DNA of 64,000 nucleotides from Zobellia russellii (GCF_018728565.1 NZ_JACSOI010000002.1:372001-436000), one strand, 5' to 3'; numbered from the stretch's first letter, positions 10,901 to 19,398 are shown. Numbers and translations are program-made. Notes: generated by a model from the sequence alone, not told the origin.

Positions 10901-11359
10901 AACCTTCCTGTTGAATACTTTGGCTACTATACTTTTGTTGAGCCTTTTGTAGATGGATATTACAAAGTAGGCGAAACCACCAAAGCTCGCGAGCTTTTCG
11001 GGAAATTGAAATATATTTATCAAGACCGTCTGGAATATTACGCCAGCATACCTCTTGAAGAGCAATATGACAAGATAGACGATATCATAGCCGATATGGA
11101 AGGTTACCGAAGAAATATTGATATTCTGATCGGAAACAACGACCGTGAGATGGCAGAAAAGGAAACTCTAATATTCAATGAATATATAGATAAGTTTCAG
11201 CATTTCTACAGGGACAATATTTTACAAGAGGATGATTTAGAACCTGGTCAGAATCCTGACTTAGAGGATACAGTTCCTGTTTCTGACACTACGGCAATAG
11301 ACGCAGCTACGGCAGGAGAAAACCCCGTGGACACTACATTAGTCCCAGCCACTAACTAA
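7973..11359 (+). CDS. DUF2723 membrane protein, TMEM260-like glycosyltransferase family
   Basis: A 1128-residue protein. The N-terminal half has about 11 membrane helices; a soluble C-terminal half (from about 640) ends in helical, TPR-like repeats and an Asp/Thr-rich tail. The luminal loop near residues 30-55 (SFWDAGEYIATSAKL, then QVGHPPGAPL) carries the acidic residue pattern of GT-C glycosyltransferases and defines DUF2723. Human TMEM260, a member of this Pfam family, is a protein O-mannosyltransferase. A role in protein O-glycosylation across the inner membrane is therefore plausible but inferred here. The gene is monocistronic with a strong terminator; a near-consensus -7 box (TAAATTCG, 7940-7947) precedes it. 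Confidence 0.85.
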   Translation: MFSKNFEKWDNLLGWSVFFIALITYAITVEPTNSFWDAGEYIATSAKLQVGHPPGAPLLQMIGAFFAMFAFEPDQVARMVNYVSGVSSAFTILFMFWTITNLTQKLIKQKDDVITNSKAIAIFGSGIVGSLAFTFSDSFWFNAVETEVYSTASLLMALLLWLGLKWTDDLENPRGNKWIVLISFVVGLTFGVQFMGFLAIPSIGLLYYFKTYKKTTVKNFLLANIAVIAVLMLVYKFSLTYVLKLFGWSEVFFINSIGLPFNSGTIIMGLIFIGAFYFALNYTRKNSYKTANTIVLCLMFLFLGFSSWMMLPIRANARVVINENNPEDARALLAYYNREQYPGVDSPFYGTYYSNTFGVGGEDKDEAPKYEKDEKLGKYVIVNYYKGAVPGDDPKHIGFLPRMWSGQNAENYMRYFGPLDFKMTQSNEELRKAVTQVKEGFANGEIDAEQYISFLRRFGDYIEVQPPSVWQNIKYMVQFQFGYMYWRYFMWNFSGKNNDVQGRYNGNGEWLSGIGLVDSPRLGSQSNLPDEVKNDKARNTYFLLPLILGIVGILFQISKNPKQFWVLLIFFLFTGLAIQFYTNPYIFQPRERDYSLVGSFYIFGIWIGLGVYGLFDELKKYLTPKILAPAVTVICLLAVPTVMAVQNWDDHDRSNRFTANSSAKAYLDSCQEDAGAILFTIGDNDTFPLWYAQEIEGYRTDVRIVCTSLFETDWYIDQMKRKAYESEAIPSQIAHEKYRWGTRDVLYYQTVDPLFNKKISESRWSIQDFIKWVDSDNPQTKLKYILERQENIDIDAYSESSQNIVYYPTNKLRIPVNKKNVLETGLVKEKDSALIVDYIDIDLPKSAITKKSMMMLDIIANNDWKRPIYFSGGSFDDAEFIWMKDYLQLDGMAYKLVPIKTERRNSFEMGRIDSDLMYDVVMNWDWGNSGSSDIYHDPQTRIQGLSYRSNLARLLEQLLKEDKIEKAKDIIDLTIKNLPVEYFGYYTFVEPFVDGYYKVGETTKARELFGKLKYIYQDRLEYYASIPLEEQYDKIDDIIADMEGYRRNIDILIGNNDREMAEKETLIFNEYIDKFQHFYRDNILQEDDLEPGQNPDLEDTVPVSDTTAIDAATAGENPVDTTLVPATN

Positions 11360-11382
11360 GTTAGCTTACTCTATACAGAAAT

Positions 11383-11418
11383 AAAAAAATGCCCTTCATT
11401 GCTGAAGGGCATTTTTTT
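11383..11418 (+). terminator. Terminator after the DUF2723 gene, both strands
   Basis: Perfect hairpin with arms AATGCCCTTCA / TGAAGGGCATT, a four-base loop, and A- and T-runs on either side. It serves the DUF2723 gene and probably also the convergent thioredoxin gene. Confidence 0.88.
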
Positions 11419-11474
11419 ATTATTCAACCTATACCGCTCAAAAGAAAAAGCGCTTTAGCAGCAAGTATTTATTA

Positions 11475-11771
11475 TTATAGGTATTCGTTTAGGATTCCAA
11501 TAAGTGTATTAGCATCTTGCTCACCACTTTGGCGCCATACCATTTCACCTTTTTTATAGATCATAAGTGTAGGAAGCCCTTTAACACGAAGTGCCTGAGC
11601 AAGCTCTTTATTTTTATCTACATCAATCTTAATAACCTTGCCTTTATCACCCAAAGCCGCGGCTACATCACGCAAAACGGCGTGCATCGCATTCGATTGC
11701 TCGTTCCAATCCGCATAAAAATCCAAAAGAACAGGGATTCTTAAATCTATAAGTTCACCAAACTTTGACAT
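11475..11771 (-). CDS. Thioredoxin-fold protein lacking both active-site cysteines
   Basis: A 98-residue single-domain thioredoxin fold with the usual DFYADW strand, the KIDVDKN strand and the cis-proline loop GLPT (Pro67). The WCGPC active site reads WNEQS (Trp22 to Ser26), so Asn23 and Ser26 replace both cysteines, and the protein has no cysteine at all. It cannot carry out dithiol exchange. A chaperone or binding role is more likely; some flavobacterial relatives also vary at this site. A -7 box (11795-11802) places the transcript start about 17 nt upstream. Confidence 0.9.
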   Translation of the reverse strand: MSKFGELIDLRIPVLLDFYADWNEQSNAMHAVLRDVAAALGDKGKVIKIDVDKNKELAQALRVKGLPTLMIYKKGEMVWRQSGEQDANTLIGILNEYL

Positions 11772-11794
11772 ACGTAGTTCATTGGGTTAGGAGC

Positions 11795-11802
11795 CAAATG
11801 TA
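11795..11802 (-). promoter_or_regulatory. -7 box of the thioredoxin-like gene
   Basis: Minus-strand TACATTTG is an exact TAnnTTTG match, 23 nt upstream of the ATG at 11771. No -33 TTG is seen. Confidence 0.5.
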
Positions 11803-11868
11803 AGAAAAAATGTTAAATTGCCACCTATACCCCCAATTTTATAGACTTTAGGTGGCGTTAAAATCGTG

Positions 11869-13092
11869 TTAAGCTTTCTTTTTAAGCGTGATTACGGTTA
11901 TTTCAGGCCAAATTCCTACCCTACCCGGATACCCTAAAAAACCAAAACCCCTATTCACATTTATATATTGCCCAAGCTCTTTATAGATGCCTGCCCAGTA
12001 TTTATAGCGCCATTTTACAGGACTCCACTTGATCCAACCAGGAATTTCTATACCAAACTGCATTCCATGTGTGTGGCCACTTAAGGTAAGGTGATAATGA
12101 TACGCATCGTGCAAAACAACATCTTCCCAATGAGAAGGGTCATGGCTCATGAGTATCTTAAAATCATCTTTATCTACATTGGCTACCGCCTTTTTAAGGT
12201 CTCCGGCTTTTTTAAAACCACCACGCCCCCAGTTTTCAACCCCAACCAAGGCAATCTTATCGCCTCCTTTTTGTAAAAACCGATTTTCATTCAACAACAG
12301 ATCAAAACCCATGTTTCTTTGTAGGTTCTTTAAATCCTCCAAATTCTGATGTTTGGCTTCTTCCGTTTCCCAAGCTACATAATCGCCATAGTCATGATTT
12401 CCCAAGACTGAGAACTTACCGTCCTTGGCCTCAAGAGTGGTAAAAAGTTCTGCCCACGGCTCCATTTCGGTAGCCATGTTATTCACCATATCACCTGTAA
12501 AAAGGATAACATCGCTATTTTGTTTATTAATCAGGTCTACAGCATACTCTATCTTCTTCCTATCATCAAAACTACCACTATGCACATCGGATATCTGAGT
12601 GATTTGATAATCATGGAAACCAGCGGGCAAATCATCAAACTCCAAAGTATACCTTAATACTTTAAAATTGTACTTCCCCTTATACATTCCGTAGAGCAAT
12701 GCGCCAAAAGGAATAGCCGCCAAGCCTAGACCCAATATGCTCAAAAATTTTCTGCGTTCTGGCAAGGTAAACTCTTTAGACTGACCAAAAAACTTTTGAT
12801 ACCCACTAGATATGACCCTAAAAATATCTTCGGAAAAAAGAAAAAGAATAGTCACCAACTGAAAGGCCAATACGGTCAATAAAAACCCAAAAGCATAGCT
12901 TTTAGACCTGCTCAGGACCCTACCCTCCTCTTCACCTAATGTAAATTGATAAATACAATTACCCAGTACTAATACGGCTATCGCAATAAAGAGATAGTAC
13001 ACCCAAGGGTATCTGGTTACGGTTTTCAAGGCCTGTAAAGTATAGAGGCCCATAACAATATAAACGGCAATAAAAATAATCCAACGTAGCAT
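11869..13092 (-). CDS. Membrane-anchored metallophosphoesterase (YkuE/YaeI type)
   Basis: A 407-residue protein. Residues 1-150 contain four hydrophobic segments; the rest is a calcineurin-like phosphoesterase domain. Metal ligands are visible in order: Asp169 and His171 (SDVH), Asp201 (GDMVNN), Asn232-His233-Asp234 (GNHD), and His340/His342 (SGHTHG). The family includes enzymes acting on UDP-diacylglucosamine or other phosphate esters at the membrane; the substrate here is unknown. The catalytic set is complete, so it should be active. The -7 box lies only five bases before the ATG, suggesting a leaderless mRNA. Confidence 0.88.
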   Translation of the reverse strand: MLRWIIFIAVYIVMGLYTLQALKTVTRYPWVYYLFIAIAVLVLGNCIYQFTLGEEEGRVLSRSKSYAFGFLLTVLAFQLVTILFLFSEDIFRVISSGYQKFFGQSKEFTLPERRKFLSILGLGLAAIPFGALLYGMYKGKYNFKVLRYTLEFDDLPAGFHDYQITQISDVHSGSFDDRKKIEYAVDLINKQNSDVILFTGDMVNNMATEMEPWAELFTTLEAKDGKFSVLGNHDYGDYVAWETEEAKHQNLEDLKNLQRNMGFDLLLNENRFLQKGGDKIALVGVENWGRGGFKKAGDLKKAVANVDKDDFKILMSHDPSHWEDVVLHDAYHYHLTLSGHTHGMQFGIEIPGWIKWSPVKWRYKYWAGIYKELGQYINVNRGFGFLGYPGRVGIWPEITVITLKKKA

Positions 13093-13097
13093 AGCTA

Positions 13098-13105
13098 CAA
13101 AGATA
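13098..13105 (-). promoter_or_regulatory. -7 box abutting the metallophosphoesterase start
   Basis: Minus-strand TATCTTTG ends five bases before the ATG (13092). With the usual start about 5-7 nt after the box, transcription would begin at or next to the start codon. Confidence 0.5.
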
Positions 13106-13140
13106 TTTTAAACTGAGACGGGTATTGCCTCATTTAGATT

Positions 13141-13863
13141 TTATTTAACCCTATTTACGATAGTTGCAATTGTACCTGAGTGGGTTACGGTAATTTCAGA
13201 ATCGCTTAAAAACGATGGAGAATTCATTGGTACCCGGCCCGTTTCGGGCAATGTTCTTAACAGTTTAGTACCCGAAAGGTGAACCGCCTTAAATCCGGAC
13301 GCCTTAAAACCCATTACATTATCCGGCTTCACACCACCTCCCGGCATAATGGTACAGGTTGTAGATTTTTCACGAAGCCCCTTCAAGAGCTCCAGCCCTT
13401 CAGGAGCAGATTTCCGCTGTCCTGAAGTTAATATATAATCTACACCCAAATCTTCCAGTTGTGCTAGTGCGACTATTGGGTTTTTCACCCAATCGAAAGC
13501 GCGGTGAAACGTAAACTTCAAACCTACTGAAGCTTCAATCATCTCTCGGGTTCTGTCCCTGTCCACTGTAAAATCAGTATTTAAAACACCGGAAACGATG
13601 CCTTCAAACCCCAGTTCAACACATAAGTGAATATCCCGCATCATAATTTTCAATTCATCGGGGGTATAGGTAAAATCACCGCTTCTAGGGCGAATCAATA
13701 CATGAACGGGAATAGAAATTTGCTCACGAACGCTTTTCAACAGTCCGTATGAGGGGGTGATTCCTCCTACGGCAAGTTCAGAACAAAGTTCTATGCGATG
13801 CGCACCACCCTTTTGGGCATTTAATGCAGATTGCAATGAATTGGCACAGACTTCTACTAGCAT
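13141..13863 (-). CDS. cutC: CutC-family protein
   Basis: A 240-residue TIM-barrel protein with the CutC signatures: LVEVCANSLQSALNAQKGGA at the N-terminus, RIELCSELAVGGITPSYG, HVLIRPRSGDF, and TFHRAFDW. It was named a copper homeostasis protein from E. coli genetics, but the biochemical role is unsettled and later work questioned a direct copper function. It lies 48 nt upstream of the metallophosphoesterase on the same strand, so they may be cotranscribed, although that gene has its own promoter box. The opposite strand starts the asparaginase-like gene 63 nt away. Confidence 0.92.
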   Translation of the reverse strand: MLVEVCANSLQSALNAQKGGAHRIELCSELAVGGITPSYGLLKSVREQISIPVHVLIRPRSGDFTYTPDELKIMMRDIHLCVELGFEGIVSGVLNTDFTVDRDRTREMIEASVGLKFTFHRAFDWVKNPIVALAQLEDLGVDYILTSGQRKSAPEGLELLKGLREKSTTCTIMPGGGVKPDNVMGFKASGFKAVHLSGTKLLRTLPETGRVPMNSPSFLSDSEITVTHSGTIATIVNRVK

Positions 13864-13926
13864 TTTACTTATATTTAATGCCCAAGTGGCATTTTAAACT
13901 ACTCCTAAAATAGAAATCTTAAACCC

Positions 13927-14916
13927 ATGCAAAGAAGAAAGTTCCTAAAAAATTCAACTGCCGCCACGGCCGGTTTAATTTCAGCCCCCTTAATGGCTGG
14001 CAAAACTCCCCCGTCCACAGACCGGGTTACAGATAATTCCGCAGCTGTAAAGCCTATAGTTATATGTACTTGGGATTTTCATAAAGCTTCTTCCAAAGCA
14101 TGGGAAGTCCTAAAAGAAGGCGGCACTTCTCTTGATGCCGTAACCCAAGGTGTAATGGTTGAAGAAAACGATGTAAACAACCAGACGGTGGGTGTTGGTG
14201 GCAGACCCGACCGAGACGGAAATGTTACTTTAGACTCCTGTATTATGGATAAAGATGGGAATTGCGGTGCGGTACTGGCCATGCAAAATATTGCAAATCC
14301 TATTTTGGTTGCACGTAAAGTAATGGAAGAAACACCCCATGTTATGCTTGCCGGAAAAGGAGCTGAGCAATTTGCTTACGAAATGGGATTCAAGAAAACC
14401 AACCTCCTTACCGAAAAATCACAACAAGAGTGGATAGAATGGAAGAAAACCTCGCAATACAAGCCTATTATAAATATTGAAAACCATGACACCATTGGCA
14501 TGCTTGCCATAGATGCCAACGGCGATATTTCCGGCGCTTGTACCACAAGCGGCATGGGCTACAAAATGGCGGGTCGTGTTGGTGACTCTCCAATTATTGG
14601 CGCTGGACTGTTTGTTGATAATGAGATTGGCGGAGCCACAGCAACAGGTGTTGGCGAAGAGGTAGTTCGTACGGTAGGTAGCTTTCTTATCGTAGAATTA
14701 ATGCGCCAAGGAAAATCTCCCCAAGAAGCTTGTAAAGAAGGTGTTGAGCGAATCATGGCCAAAAATAAAGGTCGGAATGATTTTCAAATAGGTTTTATAG
14801 CTGTTAACAAGGCAGGCGAAACCGGAAGTTATTGCATTCACCCGGGATTTACCTATCGGTCTTATTCTGAAGCTGGACATGTAAATAATCCATCGGAAAC
14901 TTATATCAAATCTTAA
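13927..14916 (+). CDS. N4-(beta-N-acetylglucosaminyl)-L-asparaginase, Tat-exported
   Basis: This enzyme cleaves the GlcNAc-Asn bond left after glycoprotein breakdown. The 329-residue precursor begins with a twin-arginine signal (RRKFLK, residues 3-8) and an Ala-rich hydrophobic stretch, so folded export to the periplasm is likely. It is an Ntn-hydrolase made as one chain. The cleavage and nucleophile site is HDTIGM, with Asp188 followed by nucleophile Thr189, and the downstream GDISG.CTTSGM and IGAGLFVDNEIGGATATG segments form the substrate site. It closely resembles the well-studied Elizabethkingia enzyme. No other glycan genes adjoin it. Confidence 0.92.
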   Translation: MQRRKFLKNSTAATAGLISAPLMAGKTPPSTDRVTDNSAAVKPIVICTWDFHKASSKAWEVLKEGGTSLDAVTQGVMVEENDVNNQTVGVGGRPDRDGNVTLDSCIMDKDGNCGAVLAMQNIANPILVARKVMEETPHVMLAGKGAEQFAYEMGFKKTNLLTEKSQQEWIEWKKTSQYKPIINIENHDTIGMLAIDANGDISGACTTSGMGYKMAGRVGDSPIIGAGLFVDNEIGGATATGVGEEVVRTVGSFLIVELMRQGKSPQEACKEGVERIMAKNKGRNDFQIGFIAVNKAGETGSYCIHPGFTYRSYSEAGHVNNPSETYIKS

Positions 14917-14944
14917 AACACTTAAAAGAATTCAAAAACTTGAT

Positions 14945-14952
14945 TAGCTTTG
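14945..14952 (+). promoter_or_regulatory. polA: -7 box of polA
   Basis: TAGCTTTG is an exact TAnnTTTG match, 22 nt before the ATG at 14975. It places the transcript start near 14959, so the in-frame TTG at 14960 is unlikely to be the start codon. Confidence 0.5.
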
Positions 14953-14974
14953 AATCCTCTTGAAAAACTATAAA

Positions 14975-17815
14975 ATGCCAGAACAAAAACGACTCTTTTT
15001 ACTAGACGCCTATGCACTTATTTTTCGTGGCTACTACGCACTTATAAAAAACCCCAGAATCAACTCCAAGGGCATGGACACCTCTGCCATTATGGGGTTC
15101 ATGAATTCACTTTTTGATGTTATCAAACGTGAAAAACCAGACCATTTGGCCGTTTGTTTTGACAAAGGTGGAAGTGCTGAGCGCACCGAACTGTTCCCCG
15201 AGTACAAAGCCAATAGAGATGAAACCCCCGATGCTATCCGTACTGCCATTCCTTATATCCAAGACATACTTAAAGCAATGCACATACCCTCGGTAATTCT
15301 TGAAGGTTGGGAAGCGGACGATATTATTGGAACCCTTGCAAAACAAGCCGAAAAAGAAGATTACAAGGTTTTTATGGTTACACCGGATAAGGATTTTGGC
15401 CAGTTGGTCTCCGAAAATATCTTTATGTACCGTCCAGCAAGAATGGGTAACGGAATAGAAATTTGGGGCATTCCCGAAATACAAAAACGTTTTGGAGTTG
15501 AAAGGCCAGAACAGGTTATAGACTACCTAGGAATGATGGGTGATGCCAGTGACAACATACCCGGACTACCTGGTGTTGGGGACAAAACCGCAAAAAAATT
15601 CATTGAGCAATTTGGTTCTATGGAAGGCCTTTTAGAGAATACGGACCAGCTAAAGGGCAAAATGAAAGAAAAGGTAGAGGCGAACAAAGAGTTGGGGTTG
15701 CTCTCAAAAAAACTGGCGACCATCTGTATAGATTGCGATGTTACTTTTAATGCCGAAGATTATGAACTCTCAGTCCCCGACAGTGAAAAAGTGCAAGAGA
15801 TTTTTGAGGAACTGGAATTTAGAAGGTTAAAAGACCAGTTTATTAAAATATTCTCTGGGGAAACAGAACCCCAAACCCAAGTAAGCAATACCGAAACGGC
15901 AAAAAAACAGACATCAACTTCCTCATCTGCCGGAAGCGGGCAATTTTCTTTGTTTGGTGGTGATGGCGCATCTGCAGCGACCATAGCGGACAGCTCTAGC
16001 AGAAAAACCATTAAGGATATTCCCCACGTTTACCAAAGCGTGGCACCGGGTATGGCCATGAAGCTGTTTGTCCAAAACCTAATGAAACAGACCTCTGTTT
16101 GTTTTGACACGGAAACTACATCGTTAAATCCGCTGGAAGCCCAGCTTGTAGGTATCGCATTTTCGTGGGAAGCCACTAAAGGATACTATATACCATTCCC
16201 CGAAAACAAACAGGAAGCACAGGAACTTATAGAAATTCTACGCCCTTTCTTTGAATCGGAGACTATTGAAAAAGTAGGTCAGAACCTTAAATATGATATT
16301 AAGGTCTTAAATAAGTATGATATTAAGGTCAAAGGCATGTTCTTTGACACCATGTTGGCGCACTACCTTATAAACCCGGATATGAGACATAATATGGATG
16401 TGCTTTCCGAAACCTATTTGAACTACACCCCTATTTCCATTACTGAACTTATAGGCAAGAAAGGAAAAAATCAGCTAAACATGCGCGATGTTCCTTTGGA
16501 AAAGCAAACGGAATATGCTGTAGAGGATGCAGACATTACATTTCAACTGGCACAGCATTTTAGACCGGAACTGGCCGAGGCCAAAACCGATATTCTTTTT
16601 AAGGATATTGAAATTCCGCTACTACGTGTTCTGGCGGACATGGAACTTGAAGGCATCAACCTGGACGAGAAATTTTTGAACAGCCTTTCTGAAGACCTGA
16701 ACAACGATATTAAAAATCTTGAAGAAAAAATTTACGAAGCTGCAGGAGAAGAATTCAACATTGGTTCACCAAAGCAACTAGGTGAAATTCTCTTCAGTAA
16801 AATGAAATTAGTAGATAAACCTAAAAAAACAAAGACAGGTCAATTCTCTACAGCGGAAGATGTACTCTCCTATTTGGCCAAGGACCATGAAATTATTCAA
16901 AATGTATTGGATTACCGTGGGCTGGCCAAACTTAAAAGCACCTATGTTGATGCTTTACCGGAACAAGTAGAACCCACAACGGGAAGAGTCCACACAGATT
17001 ATATGCAAACCGTTGCAGCAACCGGTCGTTTGAGCAGTAATAATCCTAATTTACAGAACATCCCTATCCGTACGGAAAGAGGCCGCCAAGTTCGTAAAGC
17101 CTTTGTACCTCGCAACGAAGACTACATTTTATTGGCTGCGGATTATTCTCAGATAGAACTGCGCATCATTGCCGCGTTAAGCGAAGAGACTACAATGATA
17201 GAAGCGTTTAAGCACGGCGAAGACATTCATGCTTCCACGGCATCAAAAGTATTTAATGTGCCTATTGAAGAAGTAACCCGTGAGCAAAGAAGCAATGCCA
17301 AAACCGTTAATTTTGGGATTATTTACGGGGTTTCCGCCTTTGGATTGAGCAACCAAACCGATTTATCCCGTTCCGAAGCCAAAGAACTGATAGACACCTA
17401 TTACAAAACCTACCCAAAGCTCAGAAATTACATGAGCGAGCAGGTAGATTTTGCCCGTGACAATGGTTATGTACAAACAGTCCTAGGACGAAGACGTTAT
17501 TTAAAAGACATTAACGGAAGTAATGCCATTGTACGTGGGGCTGCAGAGCGTAACGCCGTTAATGCCCCTATTCAAGGTAGCGCTGCAGACATCATTAAAA
17601 TTGCCATGATCAACATTCACAAGAAATTATCGGAAGGCAACTACAAATCCAAAATGCTCTTACAGGTACATGATGAATTGGTATTTGATATATACAAACC
17701 GGAATTGGATGAATTAAGCGGATTGATAAAATCCGAAATGGAGAACGCCTATAAACTAGAGGTACCGCTAGATGTAGAGGTTGGCCTGGGCCAAGATTGG
17801 CTGGAGGCGCATTAG
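14975..17815 (+). CDS. polA: DNA polymerase I
   Basis: DNA polymerase I fills gaps and removes RNA primers. I chose ATG 14975 (946 residues) over an in-frame TTG five codons upstream, because the first conserved residues (RLFLLDAYALIFRGYYA) follow directly and a promoter box sits just before. The order is: 5'-3' nuclease (about 1-290); a Ser/Thr/Gly linker; a 3'-5' proofreading domain with intact FDTET (Asp378, Glu380), NLKYD and YAVEDADIT motifs; then the polymerase domain with DYSQIELR (Asp723), KTVNFGIIYG and QVHDEL (Asp900). All three activities look intact, unlike family members that have lost proofreading. Confidence 0.98.
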   Translation: MPEQKRLFLLDAYALIFRGYYALIKNPRINSKGMDTSAIMGFMNSLFDVIKREKPDHLAVCFDKGGSAERTELFPEYKANRDETPDAIRTAIPYIQDILKAMHIPSVILEGWEADDIIGTLAKQAEKEDYKVFMVTPDKDFGQLVSENIFMYRPARMGNGIEIWGIPEIQKRFGVERPEQVIDYLGMMGDASDNIPGLPGVGDKTAKKFIEQFGSMEGLLENTDQLKGKMKEKVEANKELGLLSKKLATICIDCDVTFNAEDYELSVPDSEKVQEIFEELEFRRLKDQFIKIFSGETEPQTQVSNTETAKKQTSTSSSAGSGQFSLFGGDGASAATIADSSSRKTIKDIPHVYQSVAPGMAMKLFVQNLMKQTSVCFDTETTSLNPLEAQLVGIAFSWEATKGYYIPFPENKQEAQELIEILRPFFESETIEKVGQNLKYDIKVLNKYDIKVKGMFFDTMLAHYLINPDMRHNMDVLSETYLNYTPISITELIGKKGKNQLNMRDVPLEKQTEYAVEDADITFQLAQHFRPELAEAKTDILFKDIEIPLLRVLADMELEGINLDEKFLNSLSEDLNNDIKNLEEKIYEAAGEEFNIGSPKQLGEILFSKMKLVDKPKKTKTGQFSTAEDVLSYLAKDHEIIQNVLDYRGLAKLKSTYVDALPEQVEPTTGRVHTDYMQTVAATGRLSSNNPNLQNIPIRTERGRQVRKAFVPRNEDYILLAADYSQIELRIIAALSEETTMIEAFKHGEDIHASTASKVFNVPIEEVTREQRSNAKTVNFGIIYGVSAFGLSNQTDLSRSEAKELIDTYYKTYPKLRNYMSEQVDFARDNGYVQTVLGRRRYLKDINGSNAIVRGAAERNAVNAPIQGSAADIIKIAMINIHKKLSEGNYKSKMLLQVHDELVFDIYKPELDELSGLIKSEMENAYKLEVPLDVEVGLGQDWLEAH

Positions 17816-17828
17816 ACATACAAAACCT

Positions 17829-17864
17829 GCCCTTTCACAACATTTTTTCGTGTAAAGGGCTTTT
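17829..17864 (+). terminator. Terminator of polA
   Basis: Stem GCCCTTTCAC with GTG.AAAGGGC, an 11-base loop, and TTTTC following. The match is good but the T-tract is short. Confidence 0.65.
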
Positions 17865-17918
17865 CAGTTTTACTTTTACAGTCCTATTCCAAATACAATA
17901 GGCCAAGTTAAATTTAAA

Positions 17919-18266
17919 ATGAAAACGTTAGCGACCCTTTTTACCATTCTCTTTTTAGTGTGCAATAGCCATGCGCAAGATACACCAATGCACAAAACTG
18001 GCCATAGCACGAACATAACCACCAAAAAGAAAGTAAAGGTCTTTCCTAACCCCGCTAGCAACGTAGTTAATATTTTAGGTTTAAAGAATACCGCAAAGGC
18101 TAATATATCCGTCATGGATATTTATGGAAATACCGTATTATCCCATCAATGGGAAATCCGAAGAAATGCTATTAGCATACCTGTGTCCTCTCTAGATGCC
18201 GGGGCTTATATTATTAATGTACACTCTAACGAAGAAAAGATCTGCACTAAATTCTACAAGCAATAG
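17919..18266 (+). CDS. Minimal exported protein made almost only of a type IX secretion sorting domain
   Basis: A 115-residue protein with a signal peptide (1-20, cut after SHAQ), about 18 polar residues, then a type A T9SS C-terminal domain filling the remainder. Recognisable pieces are VKVFPNPASNVVNI, the ISVMDIYGN strand, an IPVSSLDAGAYIINV strand and a final KFYKQ strand. The domain normally directs a large passenger across the outer membrane for surface attachment or release; here there is no passenger. It could be a small secreted factor, a decoy for the translocon, or a remnant of a truncated gene. A near-consensus -7 box (TACTTTTA, 17871-17878) precedes it. Confidence 0.8.
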   Translation: MKTLATLFTILFLVCNSHAQDTPMHKTGHSTNITTKKKVKVFPNPASNVVNILGLKNTAKANISVMDIYGNTVLSHQWEIRRNAISIPVSSLDAGAYIINVHSNEEKICTKFYKQ

Positions 18267-18464
18267 AATTTTAGCTTCTCTACCACCTTTCTGTCAATAT
18301 TTACATTCACCTCTAGAAACAAACCAGAAAGAACTTTTGTTAAATTTAGAATCTACGAATATCCAATTCTTTAAATCATTCGTTTAAGACCTTAATTTTT
18401 ACCTAGATTTGCCCAAGAAATTGAAAAAGAGTGTTTTTAACTAAAAATATTCCAAAAACACCGC

Positions 18465-18494
18465 TTGTTTTTCAATAGAATTAGTGTACATTTG
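18465..18494 (+). promoter_or_regulatory. Promoter of rplM-rpsI
   Basis: TTG (18465-18467), 19-nt spacer, TACATTTG (18487-18494) followed by C. Both elements match the flavobacterial consensus exactly. The predicted leader before the GTG is about 40 nt. Confidence 0.78.
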
Positions 18495-18540
18495 CAGCCC
18501 GTTTGACGGGATTGAAGTGTTTAATTAAAAAGTAACCGTA

Positions 18541-18996
18541 GTGGATACATTAAGTTATAAGACCGTTTCTGCCAATAAAACAACTGTGGACAAACAGTGG
18601 CTATTAGTTGATGCAGAAGGAGAGACTTTAGGCCGATTGGCTTCTAAAGTTGCCAAAATGCTTAGAGGAAAACATAAGCCAAGTTTCACCCCTCATGTTG
18701 ATTGTGGTGATAACGTGATTGTTATCAATGCTGAGAAAATCAATTTAACAGGTAACAAATGGGACGATAAGACCTATTTGCGTTACACAGGTTATCCTGG
18801 TGGTCAGCGTTCTACATCTGTAAAAGAGCTTTTGGCCAAAAAACCTGAGCAAATTGTAGAAAAAGCGGTTAAAGGCATGCTTCCTAAGAACAGATTAGGT
18901 GCGGACCTTTTCAGAAACCTTAAGGTTTTTGTAGGTACGGCTCATAATCATGAAGCTCAAAAACCACAGGTTATCAACTTAAAAGAATTCAAGTAA
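18541..18996 (+). CDS. rplM: 50S ribosomal protein L13 (uL13)
   Basis: L13 binds 23S rRNA early in 50S assembly. The 151 residues show family motifs [33 protein letters not shown], and a C-terminal HNHEAQKPQ segment. The start is GTG (18541); no ATG lies upstream in frame near the promoter, and the N-terminus MDTLSYKT matches Bacteroidota L13. It overlaps rpsI by one base (TAATG), so translation is probably coupled. Confidence 0.98.
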   Translation: MDTLSYKTVSANKTTVDKQWLLVDAEGETLGRLASKVAKMLRGKHKPSFTPHVDCGDNVIVINAEKINLTGNKWDDKTYLRYTGYPGGQRSTSVKELLAKKPEQIVEKAVKGMLPKNRLGADLFRNLKVFVGTAHNHEAQKPQVINLKEFK

Positions 18997-19382
18997 TGGA
19001 GACCATTCACAAAATCGGCAGAAGAAAAACAGCGGTTGCCCGTGTATACGTTTCAGCAGGTACAGGAAATATTACTGTAAACCAAAGAGACCTTAATGAC
19101 TATTTTCCAACGGCAACTCTTCAGTACAAGGTTAAACAACCTTTTGCACTTACTGAAAACGAAGATGCTTACGATGTAAGTATTAATGTATACGGTGGCG
19201 GTATTACCGGTCAAGCAGAAGCTATACGTTTAGCCCTTTCTAGAGCTATGTGTGAAGTTGACGAAGAAAATAGACTAACTCTTAAACCAGAAGGTTTATT
19301 AACTCGTGACCCAAGAATGGTAGAACGTAAGAAATTTGGACAGAAGAAAGCTCGTAAGAAATTCCAGTTCTCTAAACGTTAA
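18996..19382 (+). CDS. rpsI: 30S ribosomal protein S9 (uS9)
   Basis: S9 lies in the 30S head, and its C-terminal tail touches P-site tRNA. The 128 residues start with HKIGRRKTAVARVY and contain YGGGITGQAEAIRLALSRA; the basic tail ends KKFQFSKR, retaining the terminal Ser-Lys-Arg. The ATG shares its first base with the rplM stop codon. A strong terminator follows, so rplM-rpsI is a two-gene unit separate from rpsB. Confidence 0.98.
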   Translation: METIHKIGRRKTAVARVYVSAGTGNITVNQRDLNDYFPTATLQYKVKQPFALTENEDAYDVSINVYGGGITGQAEAIRLALSRAMCEVDEENRLTLKPEGLLTRDPRMVERKKFGQKKARKKFQFSKR

Positions 19383-19398
19383 TATTCAAGATTATTAC

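Noticed and set aside
16289-16330. Near-identical tandem repeat in polA (KYDIKV twice)
   Set aside because: It falls in the exonuclease II motif region, where flavobacterial PolA proteins have similar repeated wording; the frame is intact.
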